From Myrica gale (Eukaryota; Streptophyta; Magnoliopsida; Fagales; Myricaceae), in the NCBI GenBank assembly GCA_963930655.1, contig OZ005621.1:749001-813000 (forward strand): a stretch of 64,000 nt of DNA, read 5' to 3'. Of this stretch, positions 44,401 to 57,376 are shown piece after piece. A program made the position numbers and the translations under genes. The notes beneath the pieces are model-generated. The model was not told the origin of the DNA. It ran no database searches and worked only from the letters and a program-made list of their open reading frames with translations. The stretch's first letter is position 1, and each line of letters opens with the position of its first letter.

Positions 44401-46045
44401 GCATTTACCAACGAGTCCACGCAGGTGACGCTGATTCACCTAGAGGATAGACCTCGATCCGGGGTTTTAGATGTCATAGAAGAATTACGCGATCAAGCAA
44501 AGCTCCGTGTAATGATGTTAACCGGGGATCACAAGTCAAGTGCGTGGAGAGTGGCAAATGCAGTGGGCATCAAGGAAGTTTATTGCAGCTTGAAGCCTGA
44601 GGATAAGCTGCGTTATGTAAAGGATGTCTCAAGGGATATGGGTGAGTTTTACCATCAATGATCCAGAAAACATCCGTTCTTTTCATGTCTTCATTAGAAT
44701 ATTTGTCTTGTATACATGTGTGAATATGGTGGGTGTTTAAATTTCCTCTTCCAATTATTAGATCTGTTTTCTGTCTTCTCCATCTTTTGAACTTTCCTTT
44801 TTTGTTTTTTGAATTAACCATCTCTTTACTTTCTTGTATTAACTTCCCATTTTCTTGTTTCACTGTGCGCGCGATGTCTTCTCCCAAATGTTATGCAACT
44901 TACAATGACCTGGGACTTCAGGGGGAGGTCTAATTATGGTTGGCGAAGGTATTAATGATGCTCCAGCACTTGCTGCTGCCACTGTGGGTATTGTGCTTGC
45001 TCACCGTGCTAGTGCAACCGCTATAGCGGTTGCAGATGTGCTGTTGCTGCGGGAAAATATTTCTGGTGTACCATTCTGTATTGCCAAATCCTGCCAAACA
45101 AGTGCACTGGTACTTTCTAGCGCCAGTGGCATCATTATCTAGTGGTTTGAGCTCTTACTCTCATTGATTATTAATTGCATGGAACTGCAGGTCAAGCAAA
45201 ACGTGGCCCTTGCTCTATCTTCTATATTCCTGGCATCACTCCCATCTGTCTTGGGATTTCTTCCGCTATGGTTGACGGTATGGATGAATTTGATTATCTG
45301 GTATCTTTGCTTTTCTATATTCATGTCTTTCGAGTGCTGTTTTTGGAACTAGGAAAATATCCTGACTTAACATTTTTTATCCTTTTCTACATAGAAGCAC
45401 AGTGAGCTTTCTATCAAAATAGGGTTCGGCAGCCCTGAATTCTATCTAGGCTTTGAGATTATTCAGTCAAATTCTTGTTACTTTCCACTTTTCTAAACAA
45501 AATTAATCTCAAGCACACATTAATTGAACTACATTTAAGGGAGAATTTTGCTTGTAATTTGATGGACACTTCTCTCAGATGGTATAGATCCAGACAGACA
45601 CAACTTGGAGACCATGTTGATCTCTCTATTAACTTTAATGAATGTCTTGTTGCACGGCCTCACGTATCCTCTCTAGTTCTAACATGAAAACAAGGGATGG
45701 AGGGGGGGGGGGGGGGAGAGAGATCATTTGCTATACCCTCAGACTGATGTGTCTACTCAAACAATAAAAAGAGACTCGGACTAGAAAATTTTGGTAACTT
45801 GTCTACATATAAACCATGCATTACTGTACCATCTCATGATTGATCTACTTTCTATGAATTTGCAGGTTCTTTTACATGAGGGCGGTACTCTTCTTGTTTG
45901 CCTAAATTCCATACGAGCTCTAAAAGATCCAACATGGTCCTGGGGACAGGACTTACGGCATCTGATAAATGAATTCAGGTCTAGATTTCTGTTATTGAGT
46001 AGTCGTAACACTAGCTCAGACTCCATTCAGGCGGCAACAAAGTAA
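38493..46045 (+). CDS. HMA1: HMA1-like chloroplast-envelope P1B-type heavy-metal ATPase, 13 exons, 815 aa
   Basis: HMA1 moves metal ions (Cu, Zn or Ca have been proposed) across the chloroplast envelope. Exons: 38493-38975, 39318-39468, 39567-39751, 40423-40569, 41114-41309, 41776-41888, 42115-42356, 43166-43271, 43833-43985, 44425-44641, 44922-45109, 45191-45277 and 45866-46045. Phases agree and total 2448 nt; Arabidopsis HMA1 is about 819 aa. The N-terminus looks like a transit peptide, then a His-rich segment follows (about 68-89). The actuator TGE lies near 294-296, SPC in the metal path at about 404-406, the phosphorylated Asp in DKTGT at about 447-451, TGDH at about 625-628, and GEGINDAPAL in exon 11. 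SPC in place of CPC is the HMA1 hallmark. Exon 9 might instead start at 43821. Confidence 0.94.
42649..42683. repeat. C-rich tract (G-quadruplex/i-motif potential) in HMA1 intron 7
   Basis: Eleven C followed by tcctcccctcccctcccc-type blocks. The minus strand has at least four G-runs of three or more with one-base loops. Confidence 0.8.
44048..44066. repeat. Poly(G) tract in HMA1 intron 9
   Basis: Nineteen consecutive G in the given sequence. Such runs are prone to length error in sequencing. Confidence 0.85.
45702..45716. repeat. Poly(G) tract in HMA1 intron 12
   Basis: Fifteen consecutive G followed by a GA run. Confidence 0.85.
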
Positions 46046-46471
46046 GACTAATTTTGCTCTCTTTTTTCCCCTTCCGTTGATTCTTTCCACCAAGTAAATG
46101 GACATGGAAAGCATGCATTTGCCGATTAATAGAATATCGTGTATCATAGAAAGATGTGCACATCCCCCCCCCCCCCCGTCTTTCTTTTTTTCGTTTGGTT
46201 GACGAGGTTGCTTCCTTCAACTCGTAATCGTATTCCATGACGTCGCCGGCGATATTTGTTTGGCACGTAACTCCGAGATGCTACCCCTAATCCTGAAAAG
46301 TGTGAGCCGTGCAATGACCAGAGGATCCTGGTGTGACTTTACCAAACGAAAATAATGAAACATGAAGAGATCCATAACAGCCTTATTCTAGATCCCAAGA
46401 AAACTGCTACTTCGTATTTTGTGTGACGTTTAGAGAACCATAACAGGATAAGAGTCCGGCTAAGTACAAAT
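46046..46471. other. 3' flank of HMA1
   Basis: 3' UTR and downstream DNA, with a run of 14 C at about 46164-46177. No other gene. Confidence 0.4.
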
Positions 46472-46490
46472 GGAAAAGGGTTATATATAT

Positions 46491-46609
46491 TTTTTTTTTC
46501 TTTCTTTTTTGCTTAAGTAATGGGTGGGAGAAAGCAACCCAGCTGGTACACAGAATTCAAACCGGGATCAAGCCTTTCCGAGGAGGAAGTGCCAATCTAG
46601 CTCGCTGGC
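46491..46609 (-). mobile_element. Short SINE-like retroposon with 19-bp target duplication
   Basis: 119 bp between two copies of ggaaaagggttatatatat (46472-46490 and 46610-46628). It has a T-run at the left, which is poly(A) on the minus strand. On the minus strand ggtttgaattc resembles a tRNA-type B box (ggttcgaatcc). Size, tail and duplication fit a SINE. No tRNA of origin was identified. Confidence 0.7.
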
Positions 46610-46639
46610 GGAAAAGGGTTATATATATATTCCCTGGTC

Positions 46640-48260
46640 ACTTTGTTTTTTTGTTTTTTTTTTTTTGAGAAAGTAGGACCTCTTTATTCATATGAAAAAG
46701 TCAAAACAACTATGGGGTTGAAACCAAGCATACAACCATGACAATCCATCTAAATGCCCCGGAACAAAAGGATACTCTCCAGAATAAATTCTGAAGGCGG
46801 CCCAACGGGCAAGTTGGTACACAACAGCATTTGCACCTTTATGAATAGATCTCATCTTCCAACTTAGTAGACCTTGGAGAAGTAAATGGATGTCACCCAC
46901 TGTATCATATGTCCTCCATTCAACTCTTCTAGGGAAAGAGTTAACAGCATCAGCAACAATAGATGAGTCTCTAGTCCCCTTCGACAATGATATCATTATA
47001 ACCTCTACTCAAGGCCTCCAGGATACCAAATTTAATTGTTTACGCCTCTGCCTCCACAAGTAACAACTTGGTCATTTTCAAAGCCGAAGCTCCCTTAAAC
47101 ACCCCTTCCGCATCTCTCAAAATCACAACAGCAACTGTAAATGAATCCCTGATAGCTGCATCAACATTGATTTTAATTGATCCTGAAGGTGGTGGACACC
47201 ATAATTGGTTAATAGGAATTTGCTTCTTCCCTTTCCAAGCCTGCCAATGTTGCCACCAAACCCGTTTGACTCGATCTGCTAAAAGATGAGGATCTTTAAA
47301 TGGTTTCCCATGAGCTGCAAGATTCCTGTTAAACCAGATTAAATCAATGGCAATGGCTGCATAAAGTTAAAAACGATGCACCTCCTCAAAAGGCACATCA
47401 AGAATTCTCGGGTGGACAATGAAAGTAATCCATTCAAACAAAGAAATATTTCCCAATGCCATAATATCCATAGGTCATGGTCCTACACGCCATATTACTT
47501 GAGAGAAGAAACATTCCAAAACCAGATGACGAGTAGTCTCCACAGCTGCGACATAAAGGACAACATTCTTGATTCTGCACCTCCAATCCAATCTGTGAAG
47601 CAATTCTTTGGTTCGTGGGAAGAATATTGCAAGCCACTTTCCACAAAAGCAATTTTAGTCTTCCATGGATTTGTAATTTCCATAGACTTTTCCAAAGTTG
47701 CCGATTCATATCCTCAATGTCGATTCTTCTTTGTTGAACAATTACTCTATGCATGGACTTCATAGAAAATTCCCCCGATCCTTCCAATAACCAAAAAGCC
47801 CCATCCACTGCCCCTCCATTAATTCTTCTTATCCGCAAAATAGCTTCCACTAAATCTTTATCAAAAAAACTGATTCCTGGGACATCTTGTCTAAACAAAT
47901 CCTTTACTTTCATATTCGGGTCACACAGCACACCAGAATTCCTTGGCATTGGTTTACAATTCAACTGAGTAGGGATCCATGCATCTTCCCATACAGCTAT
48001 ATTCTCCCCATTCCCAACAGTTTTACAGTACCCTTTCTTCACTACTTCTCTAGCCTTCAAAATACTCCTCCAAGGAGGAGTTATAACCAGCCCCAACCGA
48101 CCACAAATCCCCATTTTTAAGATACTTTGCCTTCAACAATTGAACCCATAATAAATCAGACTTGAGTTAACATCTTCCATGTCAGTTTGGCCATCATAGC
48201 CAGATTAACTTCCTGCATCAATCTTAATCCCAACCCAGGACACATTGTTCACCAGTTTGA
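46640..48260 (-). mobile_element. LINE (L1-type) 3' relic
   Basis: Minus-strand element with its poly(A) (T-run at about 46647-46669) on the left. Coding pieces in order are: a reverse-transcriptase tail (LRLMQEVNLAMMAKLTWKML, about 48150-48240); VGNGENIAVWEDAWIP and LWKLQIHGRLKLLLWK with CPLCRSCGD (47434-48114); then RNase H-like FPRRVEWRTYDTVGDIHLLL and HKGANAVVYQLARWAA (46688-46996). Frames are broken between pieces. No clean target duplication found. Confidence 0.85.
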
Positions 48261-49156
48261 ATTAAGCTCCGAGCTAATTTTTATCTGCAGATTTTCTGGC
48301 AACAGAAGCATCAATTACTCCCGACTCTGACCTCTCCGCAGATGGAAGAAAACGTAAGTATAAAAGAGAACCGGCAATTTGCCTAATATAGGTTCAGTAC
48401 AAGTTGTCTGTTTAGCATCACAACAATTCCAACAGGACCTCAAGAGGACCAAAATGAGTTTACTTTCTGTTTCAGTGACACGACAAACAAGAAGCTTTAA
48501 TGCACTTTGCAAGGGTAGGTTGCCCATTAACATTCTCTTTTTGAGAAAATACCCATAAAAGTTGATAAACAGTTGATTTTGCATATGGGTTATTGTTTTC
48601 GATTCACCCACTTACCCAACAATTGTAGATCTGTTCCCATTTTCTCGCCATCACAGTCGATTCACGATCTTCCGTCAGTTTCTTAATCTGCATCCCTCCA
48701 GTTTCCGACCTTTATAAAGTAATTTCTACTAGTAGGAAGTGTCCGGATTCAAAGTTGGAGAAAAGAGAGAGTATCAAAACAATAGGGAGAAAAATCGACC
48801 GAAAATTATTGAAGAAAAGGACCACAAATGAGAAATTTGATAACTTTGCGTTCTTTTTCTTTCTTTCCTTTTCCGGTTGCATTCTTTTTGTATCCTAAAC
48901 CTGCTGAACAAGGCCTGGGAGGCCATTGAAAAATCAAAGTTCCAGTTTTTTTCCAAACTTTGTAGCTTGGATTCAACTTCAAGCCATCTCTCACGCCATC
49001 TCTCTCTCTCTCTAACATAGTTCTAAGTTCCTCTCTCACCCTCTCTATACATTGCCCAAACTTATTCCCTAACCACCAACGAAGAAAAAAACAGAGAACA
49101 CAAAGGTCCATCATTTCTTTTCCTCATTTTATCCGGATATTCTCACTTAACTTATG
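48261..49156. other. Downstream region of the MYB gene
   Basis: Includes the likely 3' UTR of the minus-strand MYB gene, with CT repeats near 49003-49013. No separate gene supported. Confidence 0.4.
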
Positions 49157-50113
49157 CTACTCGATCCTGCTGATCCCCATTCTTTTCATAGCCACGTTCC
49201 TAAATACGTCCTCATCCCTCGAGCTCATACACATCCCACCACTCTGCTCCAACATGTAGCTCCTCACCTCCTTCTTTATCATTTCCTGTATCACCCCCAT
49301 TAGCTCCGCGCTTAACGGCACCAACCCGAGTCTCCGATCGTCTTCCCTGTTCACCTCTGCCACCCCATCCGTCGCCGTCGCCTGGGCCGGGGCCGGAAAC
49401 AAAGGTATTGTCGTTGGTTTTGTTGCTTGAGAACACGATTCAGTTGAAGGCCGGTTCGAGACATCTCCGCAAGATTCGGCGGCCCCCGGCAGTGACAGAG
49501 ACAGCGAGGTAGGAGGGTCGTTGGCCGTCGAAAACGTAGTTTCCATTGGAGGTACGACACCGCCAGACCTAACCACGGGACGGTATAGCGGTGAATAGGG
49601 CATAACAGGAATGCTGGAGTAATCGCTCACATCGGATCCGGACGGACTGCCCGGGTTCATGTAAGCCCCGGAGGGCATGGGCACACCGGAACCAGCACTC
49701 ACCGATCTCTTCAGCGGCTGCTCCTGCTGACTCAGATTACCATCGTACCCGCCACTTTCGTCGGTCATCGAGGAGCACTTGCGCTTGAGCGTGGAGTTCC
49801 AGTGGTTCTTGATGGCGTTGTCGGTCCGACCTGAGAGGAGCCGAGCGATGGTGGCCCACTTGTTCCCGAACCTCGCATGGGCCCGAATTATGGTATCGTC
49901 CTCATCAGGCGTGAAAGGCCTGTGCTCCACCTGCGGGGACAGCTGGTTACACCACCTGAGCCGGCACGACTTCCCGGACCGCCCCGGAATCGACTTGCTT
50001 ATCAGTGACCAGTTCCTCGGGCCGTGCTTCTGGACTAACCGTTGAAGGGCCTCGTCTTCCTCCGCGCTCCATGGACCCTTGATCCGATCCATTTCGCTTT
50101 TACTAACGGCCAT
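49157..50113 (-). CDS. MYB44-like: R2R3-MYB transcription factor, subgroup 22 (MYB44/70/73/77-like), 318 aa, intronless
   Basis: A DNA-binding regulator of the group that mediates abiotic stress, auxin and defence responses in Arabidopsis. R2 spans about residues 11-60 ([35 protein letters not shown]). R3 spans about 63-111 ([40 protein letters not shown]). The short spacing, the [17 protein letters not shown] motif and the lack of introns are subgroup 22 traits. LSLSLPG (about residue 205) is an EAR-type LxLxL repression motif. A C-terminal [14 protein letters not shown] helix precedes the end. The ATG at 50113 gives the usual short N-terminus. Member-level identity (44 versus 70/73/77) is not resolved. 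Confidence 0.92.
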   Translation of the reverse strand: MAVSKSEMDRIKGPWSAEEDEALQRLVQKHGPRNWSLISKSIPGRSGKSCRLRWCNQLSPQVEHRPFTPDEDDTIIRAHARFGNKWATIARLLSGRTDNAIKNHWNSTLKRKCSSMTDESGGYDGNLSQQEQPLKRSVSAGSGVPMPSGAYMNPGSPSGSDVSDYSSIPVMPYSPLYRPVVRSGGVVPPMETTFSTANDPPTSLSLSLPGAAESCGDVSNRPSTESCSQATKPTTIPLFPAPAQATATDGVAEVNREDDRRLGLVPLSAELMGVIQEMIKKEVRSYMLEQSGGMCMSSRDEDVFRNVAMKRMGISRIE

Positions 50114-50220
50114 GAAACAGACAGAGTAGTAGTCTAGTTCTCAGTTTCCGGTTTGGGGATTCGGATTTTTCACAGGCTGGCTGGCTGTTTAAATGGAAGG
50201 CGAAGGGAAGGTTGGAGAAG

Positions 50221-50238
50221 CTATATACATATATATGA
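50221..50238 (-). promoter_or_regulatory. Likely TATA region of the MYB gene
   Basis: A tatatatgtatatag-type stretch on the minus strand, about 110 bp upstream of the ATG at 50113. Confidence 0.5.
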
Positions 50239-51594
50239 GGGGACGAGAGGGGTGACCGGTTGAGCAGGTAAGGATCCTGTGAGTGACAAACAAGAAGTTT
50301 GGGGGCATTTGGCACCGCTTCTACCAGGCAAGCGGTCATTGGGGCTTTGGGATACAGCTGGCTAACGAGCACGCGTCATATCTGAGTTTCACTGATTTAC
50401 ACATTAGTCACCTCTCTCTCTCTTAAAAACTTTCTTCCTGCTTTTTCTCTTTTCTCCCTCCTTTCCCTTTTTTTTTCAAATTGGACGCGCTCCCACGAAG
50501 GAGCGTCTGCCACGCCCTTTCAATTGTTATTATCTTCTCTAAAATCAATATTTATAAAATAAATAAACAAATAAACGAAGGAGGAGGAGTATTATAACGG
50601 GATAACGATGATAACAGTTGGGGTGGGGTGACTGGTGAGAGATTCTGAGTCGTTGAGTTTGACTGAGGGAGCGCCAGGCTGTAGAGCATTTTCGTGTCGT
50701 GTGCGGGATTGCTTTTTCCGTTTCTTTTTTAAAGAGTACTAACCATAATATATTTTAGAGATTAAAACGGCCGCACGGAAATGCTGCACTGGCGCTAAAC
50801 GACAAGAGCGGTCGCAGAATCGGAGGGCGAATAATTACGACTTTTCTGTACGAGTCCAGCCTGTAAACCTGCCACGACCACCCTCTTTAACGGCCTCTTC
50901 CCCAAACTTCCCCCCACCGACACCTGCCGGTTGCACCCTCCTTTTCCCAGTAGGGAGAGGCCGGGACCGGTCGTGCACAAGCTCCCATGACAAGGGGGAC
51001 TTTCTACCCAGCTTCCTCGGCCGGCGGCCCTACTTTTAAGACCCTCCGTTTAAATTAAGAGCCCAAATCATTCAATTATCTCAAAGAAAATCCATTTTTT
51101 AATTGCAGTGTAGGACTTAGGAGTGATTTTCTAGTAAAAAGTGGACGATTATGGTGTTATTAAAATAAAATTCAGGAGAGAGAAAAAAAAGGAAAGTATG
51201 ATTAAGATATGGGAGAGGGAAGAGATCCGAATCCGCTTCTGTTACTCGTACATCGAACCTACTACCTAATGCCTGTGGTTTGGTGTGGATGTGGGGGGTT
51301 CACGTATCTTTTAGATTTCATTTAGTGAATATGATCTGTTTATGGAAGTTTTAATATTTTATACTTTAAATTATTAATTTTATTATATTTTCTTGCTTGA
51401 AGTATCAATTAATTACACTTTTACCCTCTTGATCAGAATTTTTTTTATTTTTATTTCGTGAAACAATTAATTTATTTCATACAAAGTATATTTATAAAAA
51501 AAAATTATAAAGATAAAATCATAAAGTAAAATAACAATTTCTGTTTAAATTAAAAGTTAATTAGTTGAGGAAATGTAACAATTTCTATTTGAGC
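50239..51594. other. Upstream intergenic DNA of the MYB gene
   Basis: GC-richer promoter-like DNA to about 51020, then AT-rich DNA. No gene supported. Confidence 0.4.
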
Positions 51595-51785
51595 TTCAAT
51601 AATTTGGGCCTAAAAATTTAGGTTTAATAATAAAAAATTCACTACATAATTTTATATTATTATAATATTTATTAAAAATCTGCTCTCTCTTCATTTTTTC
51701 ACCAATTCTCATAACATATCTTTATTTTATAATATTTCTCAAATTCCAATATCCAAAATTTTCACCCTCAAACATACCCTAAATT
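51595..51785 (-). mobile_element. AT-rich MITE, copy F
   Basis: It shares ctctcttcattttttcacca and the tail caaattccaatatccaaaat with copies C and D. Ends resemble tttgggcctaaaaattt and caaacataccc. Confidence 0.6.
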
Positions 51786-54700
51786 AAATTAAATACTAAC
51801 ATGTTCGTCTTGTTTTTCACATCTTCTTGGACATCAAATAGTTAAATAAAACAGAGTAATTAAATTAATCTCAATTATTATACGTATAATAGGAGTATTA
51901 AGTATAGATTAACGTCAATGCATAGTCCAGTTGTCTTCGTCTTTGATATGTTATGCCAGTATGGGTCGGTAACGTGTCTTTATCATCGAACAAGTAATCA
52001 GAATTTTCGAGAACTTGAAGCAGTGGGCATTGACTTTTGAGGTAGGAGGATTATCAGTGATGTAGTAAATGCATATATCCATAAACTTCTTGCCAGCACG
52101 TGACGTCGAGAGACACGATCAAACAGCACAGATTGTTTTGTTTTCGATGCGAACTTATCTTATCCGCACGATCTACATTGTTTGCAGTTGTGGGAAGATT
52201 TAAGCAAAATTCTTTCATTGCTTTAAGAACAAATAAATTAGAAAAGAAAAATCTATAAAAAAAATTAGAAAAGAACAAAAAAAGTACCACGAAAAAGGAG
52301 GATTTGCATTCATGGTGAATCGTACTTTCAGCTGTGTAACCGCTACGAGGGGACAGCTGTAAGCGAACCCCACCCTTTGTCTTCATTTTTTTTTTTTGCC
52401 GGCCTTCCTTTCTCTTTTCTTCAACGGTTCTGCATGTGCGAAGTGGGACTCCATCACATGCTCGAGCCTCGCGCCTAGGAGACACGTGCAACTTGCATCC
52501 TCGGGATCGGAATGGAGCAATCTTCTATTTACACATCTAACCCTCCGTACTCGACTTCTCCTACAGGAAATCTAAGAGCATTGAAGTAAATTCCAGGCGT
52601 ACACAGACATGGTTCGAAAATCTATCTGGACGATAATGTTTGTGGTATATCTTACGGTACACGTGTCAGATATCTGTCTGGAAGATTTCCTTGACATTTA
52701 CTGAGTTGGGTTTTCGTGTAAACACTGGCTTTTCTTCGTGACTTTGGTACAAGCTCTTGGACTATATATTAATTAGGACACCGTCGGTCCATTATTTTCG
52801 TACCAAAAGAATAAACAAAAACATGATATAAATGAATAGTCGATGGTCCTGACTCCTGGACCACTGTCCTTAATTGCTTGTTTTTCAGCTGTCAGAAATA
52901 AAAGGACCAAATTGGTTAAAGCAATCCGTATTCTGTGGTGGTTTTCTCTGGCCATTTGGTCAACTTGACGGTTTGTCCGCCTATTTGTCCCTATTCCATC
53001 TCCTTGGCCCTCCAAACAGTTTTTCAGTCAATACCTAATCTCTGTGACAATTTATCAATAACCATCCGAATTCGCTACATAAATTACATCCAATATAATA
53101 CAAATTTATTCAAAAAAATTAATTAAAATTACACTAACGAAAATTACCTTTCCTTCTAGATAAAAGTACACATATATGGATCACAACCCTTAAGATATTT
53201 TGCACCGTTCTATTTTTATCGGTCCACGATAAATATTAAAATGACCAAAAAGACATAAAAAACCAGTTTAATAATAAAAATCAAGTTGTCACGATCCCAC
53301 AGGGGTCCGTTATGGAGGACAGTTGATAACCACTATAACAACATTATTATGATTGGTACGAAAGCCGTGGTTTATATTATAGTATAATATTTCGAATTAT
53401 ACAATGACGTCTAAAGAAGATAAAGTACATATTTCTCTCACTTTGTAGATAAATGCTGATTAATTCAGATATTAAATACGGAACAAAAAAAACAAATCAC
53501 ATCTACATGGCCCGCCAATCTAATTGGAGTTCCCACGTAAGGAGAATCATATAGATACTATAAATAAATAAATAAATAAAATAAATGTTTTTTAAAAATA
53601 ATTTTGATAATTTTCAAGTATACTATCTTCTTCCATCTAATTTAATTAATATTTTAAGAAAGTTTCTAAAAACACGTATGTCTCACTTAGCTCAAATATA
53701 TGTTTTTTATTTATTTGGAATTAAAATTTATTTTTTAAAAATTACAAGATTCTTATTACTATTACCTCAAACTTTAATATAAAATAAGAAATACATAAAT
53801 ATTAGTCGAGTAAAGTCAGAGAAAAGGAGAGGAAAAAAAATAAAAGAAAAACGGATGATCCTTGAGAGGTAAAACGGACAGTCCAAGGGTATGTTCGTTT
53901 TGTAATTTTTTTTTGTAGGATTTGAATTCAAGTTTTATCATGTTCGGTGACTCAGCTTAAAGTTAGGATTCAGCATAAACTTTTCTTTTTTTGCCCGAAA
54001 AAAGTTGTTGTTGAATGACTTAAAAATCCCTCAGCACAACATAAAACTAGAAAAAATAAAGGGTAAAGTTGGAATTTTTTTCACCCCTGCATCCGGCCTA
54101 CCATGTCGCCTGACACGTCTCCTTGAAGAAGTCAAATTCGTCCCTCGAATGATGCATTCGGCCTGCCATTCTTTACTAATTCTCGTGATTTTTTGCTTTT
54201 TTCGTTTTTTTTTTAAAAAAATCTTAAAAGTATTATTATTCTAATAAAAAATAATAAATTCGAAAAAAAAAAGTTTAAACATCATCATTAATTTTTTTAT
54301 ACATCATTAATCTCTACACAAATAACAATACAACTCTAACAACACTTAAAAATTCACAACTCTTAGAACTTGTTCGGCACAAGACAATCCTCAAGATTTT
54401 CTTGAATACAAAATATTTACAACCAAACATCATTTTTAGCCCTAAATAAAAATAACTACAACACGCATACCAATAAAATTAACATCACATAAAAATTCTC
54501 AAAACAAAAAAAAAAAATCCTCAAAATACTATACAATCTAAATTTCTCAATACGAACGTAACCAAATCTTTCTCTCTCATGAATTATTCGCATGGGAAAA
54601 CACTGGTCACGTGTAAAACGAGATTTTAGAGGCACCGCGTTCAGGAAGGAAGATACGACAACGTCCAAGCACCGCATGCCAAAAGCTCACAGGAAGCCAC

Positions 54701-55774
54701 GTCGGTACCAGAATTGTTAGGTCAACCTCAGACAGCCAGTCGGCGTCTCCCGGCAGCCTAGTCATCTCCGGTTTCTACTGTTTCCGCCACGTATTCTCTT
54801 CCGCCGGTGGTCCCCACACGTTCTTTGTACTCTTCCCGTGACGTGGCAAGTTAAAACGTCACGACTCAAACACTTCCCAAGAGAAATTCATTTATTTATT
54901 TTTTATGAATTATTTCCAGTTAAATATTTTATTGGTTTTCTTGTGGGCAATAAATTATTTACGTCGCGGAAATCTGTTGTTGTCTGCTTTTTAACTGTCA
55001 AAGAAGATAAGCGTTGGGGGCGGCCACGTCATGGGGGGTTTGACAGCTATAACGCATTACTCTTTCTGTTTGTTTATTCTGTTTTGTTTATTTTTTAAAT
55101 ACTTTTTGTTGAGTTTCCCGAAAAAGACAGCATCTCTTTTAGGTTTGCTTAGGGATTCGTGAAGTAGATGAGACGCTCTCACAATCCCATGATTCCCGCT
55201 ATCGTGAGCCGTATGCATCCAATAGTACCGCTGTATGTACCGTCTCTTTCTCATTGCCCTCGTGCATGTCTAATTAAGAAAATTCCGAACCCGGTAAATT
55301 ATTACTTTTCTCACGTCTAATATAAAAAAAGGGTTCACGAATAAGTCGACTATTATCAAGAGTTGGATTGGATTTTGGTTCCTGACCAAATTTTGTGAGA
55401 TGGATATCCAGATATATGAATATCTGTGGTAGCAATTATGAATTCTTCCTTTTTTTTTCTTAAATAAAAATAATTAAAAACACAAAAATATTAATATAAG
55501 ATAATTATTTTAAAGGAAAAATATATTTTGCATCACTTTAATCCATATTTCAATTTCGTGACATTGAACTTTTGACGTTTCAAATTTTTTGTTTTGTAAT
55601 TTATGCTCTCCTATTAAATGGATTGATAAAATTAACAAAAAATAATAATAAAAAAGACATTTTTATCCCCAATTAGCAAATAAAGTATAAAATCTCTTTT
55701 TTTTTCCTTTTCCATTAATTTTACCGTTCAAATTTAATGAAAAGGTACAAGTTTCCGGAAATACATTTCCTACC
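51786..55774. other. Long gene-poor AT-rich interval
   Basis: I see no supportable gene. It includes (AAAT)n near 53560-53585, AT-rich stretches, and a GC-richer patch at about 54660-54850 with several cacg(t)-type cores. Frames at 52054-52491, 54838-55098 and others lack known domains. Confidence 0.4.
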
Positions 55775-56150
55775 TATAAATTATCAGGGTAGTGACACAT
55801 TGTACCACAAACTACCATCTTTAAGACATTGCACCCTCAAACTACTAATGTTAAACACTTTACACTTTAACTACCCATTTTGACACATTACACCCTCCAA
55901 CTACTAATATTAAACATTTTTCACCATACATTTGACAATAATACCTTTAATAAATTAATGAATTGACAACAATATCTTTAATATATGCAAAATGAGTCAA
56001 GGACATTATCGTAATTTTAGTCTACAAATTTGACATAGGGTGCAAAGTGTAAAAAATGGTAGTTAGATGGTGCAATGTATCAAAATTGGTAGTTTAAGGT
56101 GCAAAGTGTAAAACCTATAGTAGTTTGTGGGTGAAAAATTGTATTTTTTC
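55775..56150. mobile_element. Foldback element 4
   Basis: Imperfect inverted repeat of about 370 bp. Left blocks such as acattgtaccacaaactacc and gacattgcaccctcaaacta are inverted copies of right blocks such as ggtgcaatgtatcaaaattg and tagtttgtgggtgaaaaatt. The style matches the Mutator-type foldbacks. A target duplication was not confirmed. Confidence 0.65.
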
Positions 56151-57376
56151 CAAACAAAATTGAAAGATGAAGGTATAAAAGTGTATTTTTTTATTTAAAT
56201 ATATATACATAAGTTGTAGTTTTTTATTAATGTGATTTTGCATTATAAAAGAGAAGAGGAAGAGAAAGAGAAAGAAGTGTGACCGCGTGGCACGATTACA
56301 CTCGAATTAGTTATTACTCAAATGTATCCCGGTATCCGGTTTGTCAGCGACGAGCCAACAAGATATGACACACGAATCTGCACATGTTTGGTTAGCACTG
56401 AAAAGAAAATGCATAGCTGGTTGAAAAATATCATATCGTATCATATTGGTGATATATATAGTCCCTTGGTTTAAAGATATTTTTCACTTTATTCGATATA
56501 TTTTTTTATAATTATAGTTTTTTTAATGTGTTAGGTATCAGATGTGACCCGGATTGGTACATAAAATACTGAATATCTCCAGAAGTTGTATGGTTCATGT
56601 CAGGATACATATGTAATATGAAAGGAAATCCCGTTTTATATGTCGAGGACAAGAGAGCCCCTAGTTTAATATTATAGCTAGCAAAGAGAGAGGGACATGG
56701 ATATTGCCTACCCAACGACTTCTCTCTCAACCTTTATTGCCTTTAAGTTTCGTGTGTTTTCCGAATTCCCGTTTAATATTCTGAAGTAATTAATGTGTAC
56801 GTGGTACTATATTAGCTGCTAATTGTCATTTAATTGCTTATTTACCATCAAATGACTAGTTTAAGAGAAATTGGCTTCGTAAGGATATATAGTTAGAAGC
56901 ACTCAAAGGCCAAAGCTTAGTAGAAATAGTCCCATAAGTTCATGTAAATAAACTTGCAATAGCTCCAAACGGATCCCAACAAATTAGCCCAAGGCTGACC
57001 ACTCGTGCTACCCGGCCCTCAGAATTAAAGGCTTAAGCCATGTTATAAACCAAGTTTTTTTTAAAAAAATTAACGGTAACGCTAAGCTTTTTTATTTCAA
57101 AGCATACAGGTTTATCACGTACAAATGATGATATATCTATACATATGCATTTGTTAAGCCTCTTATGAAAGCGACGACGTGCCGTTGTCAAGCAGATTGT
57201 CATCTTTACGCCCACATATTTCCTTTCTTTTAAATTTCCTCTGGGAAGCATAAAGTTGACAGTTGTAAGGCAATATATATGTATGACACTCATGAGGAAT
57301 TTGAGATCTTCATTAAAGTTACATTTTTTTTAGCTTTTAAAGTCAAGTTGCCTTTAAATATACTTTTCTATACATC
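56151..57376. other. Unassigned intergenic DNA
   Basis: AT-rich. Minus frames at 56512-56730 and 57033-57293 have no recognisable domain. No gene supported. Confidence 0.35.

Noticed and set aside
46491..46609. tRNA gene on the minus strand
   Set aside because: Only a weak B-box match. There is no cloverleaf, but there are a poly(A) tail and a target duplication, so it is a retroposon.
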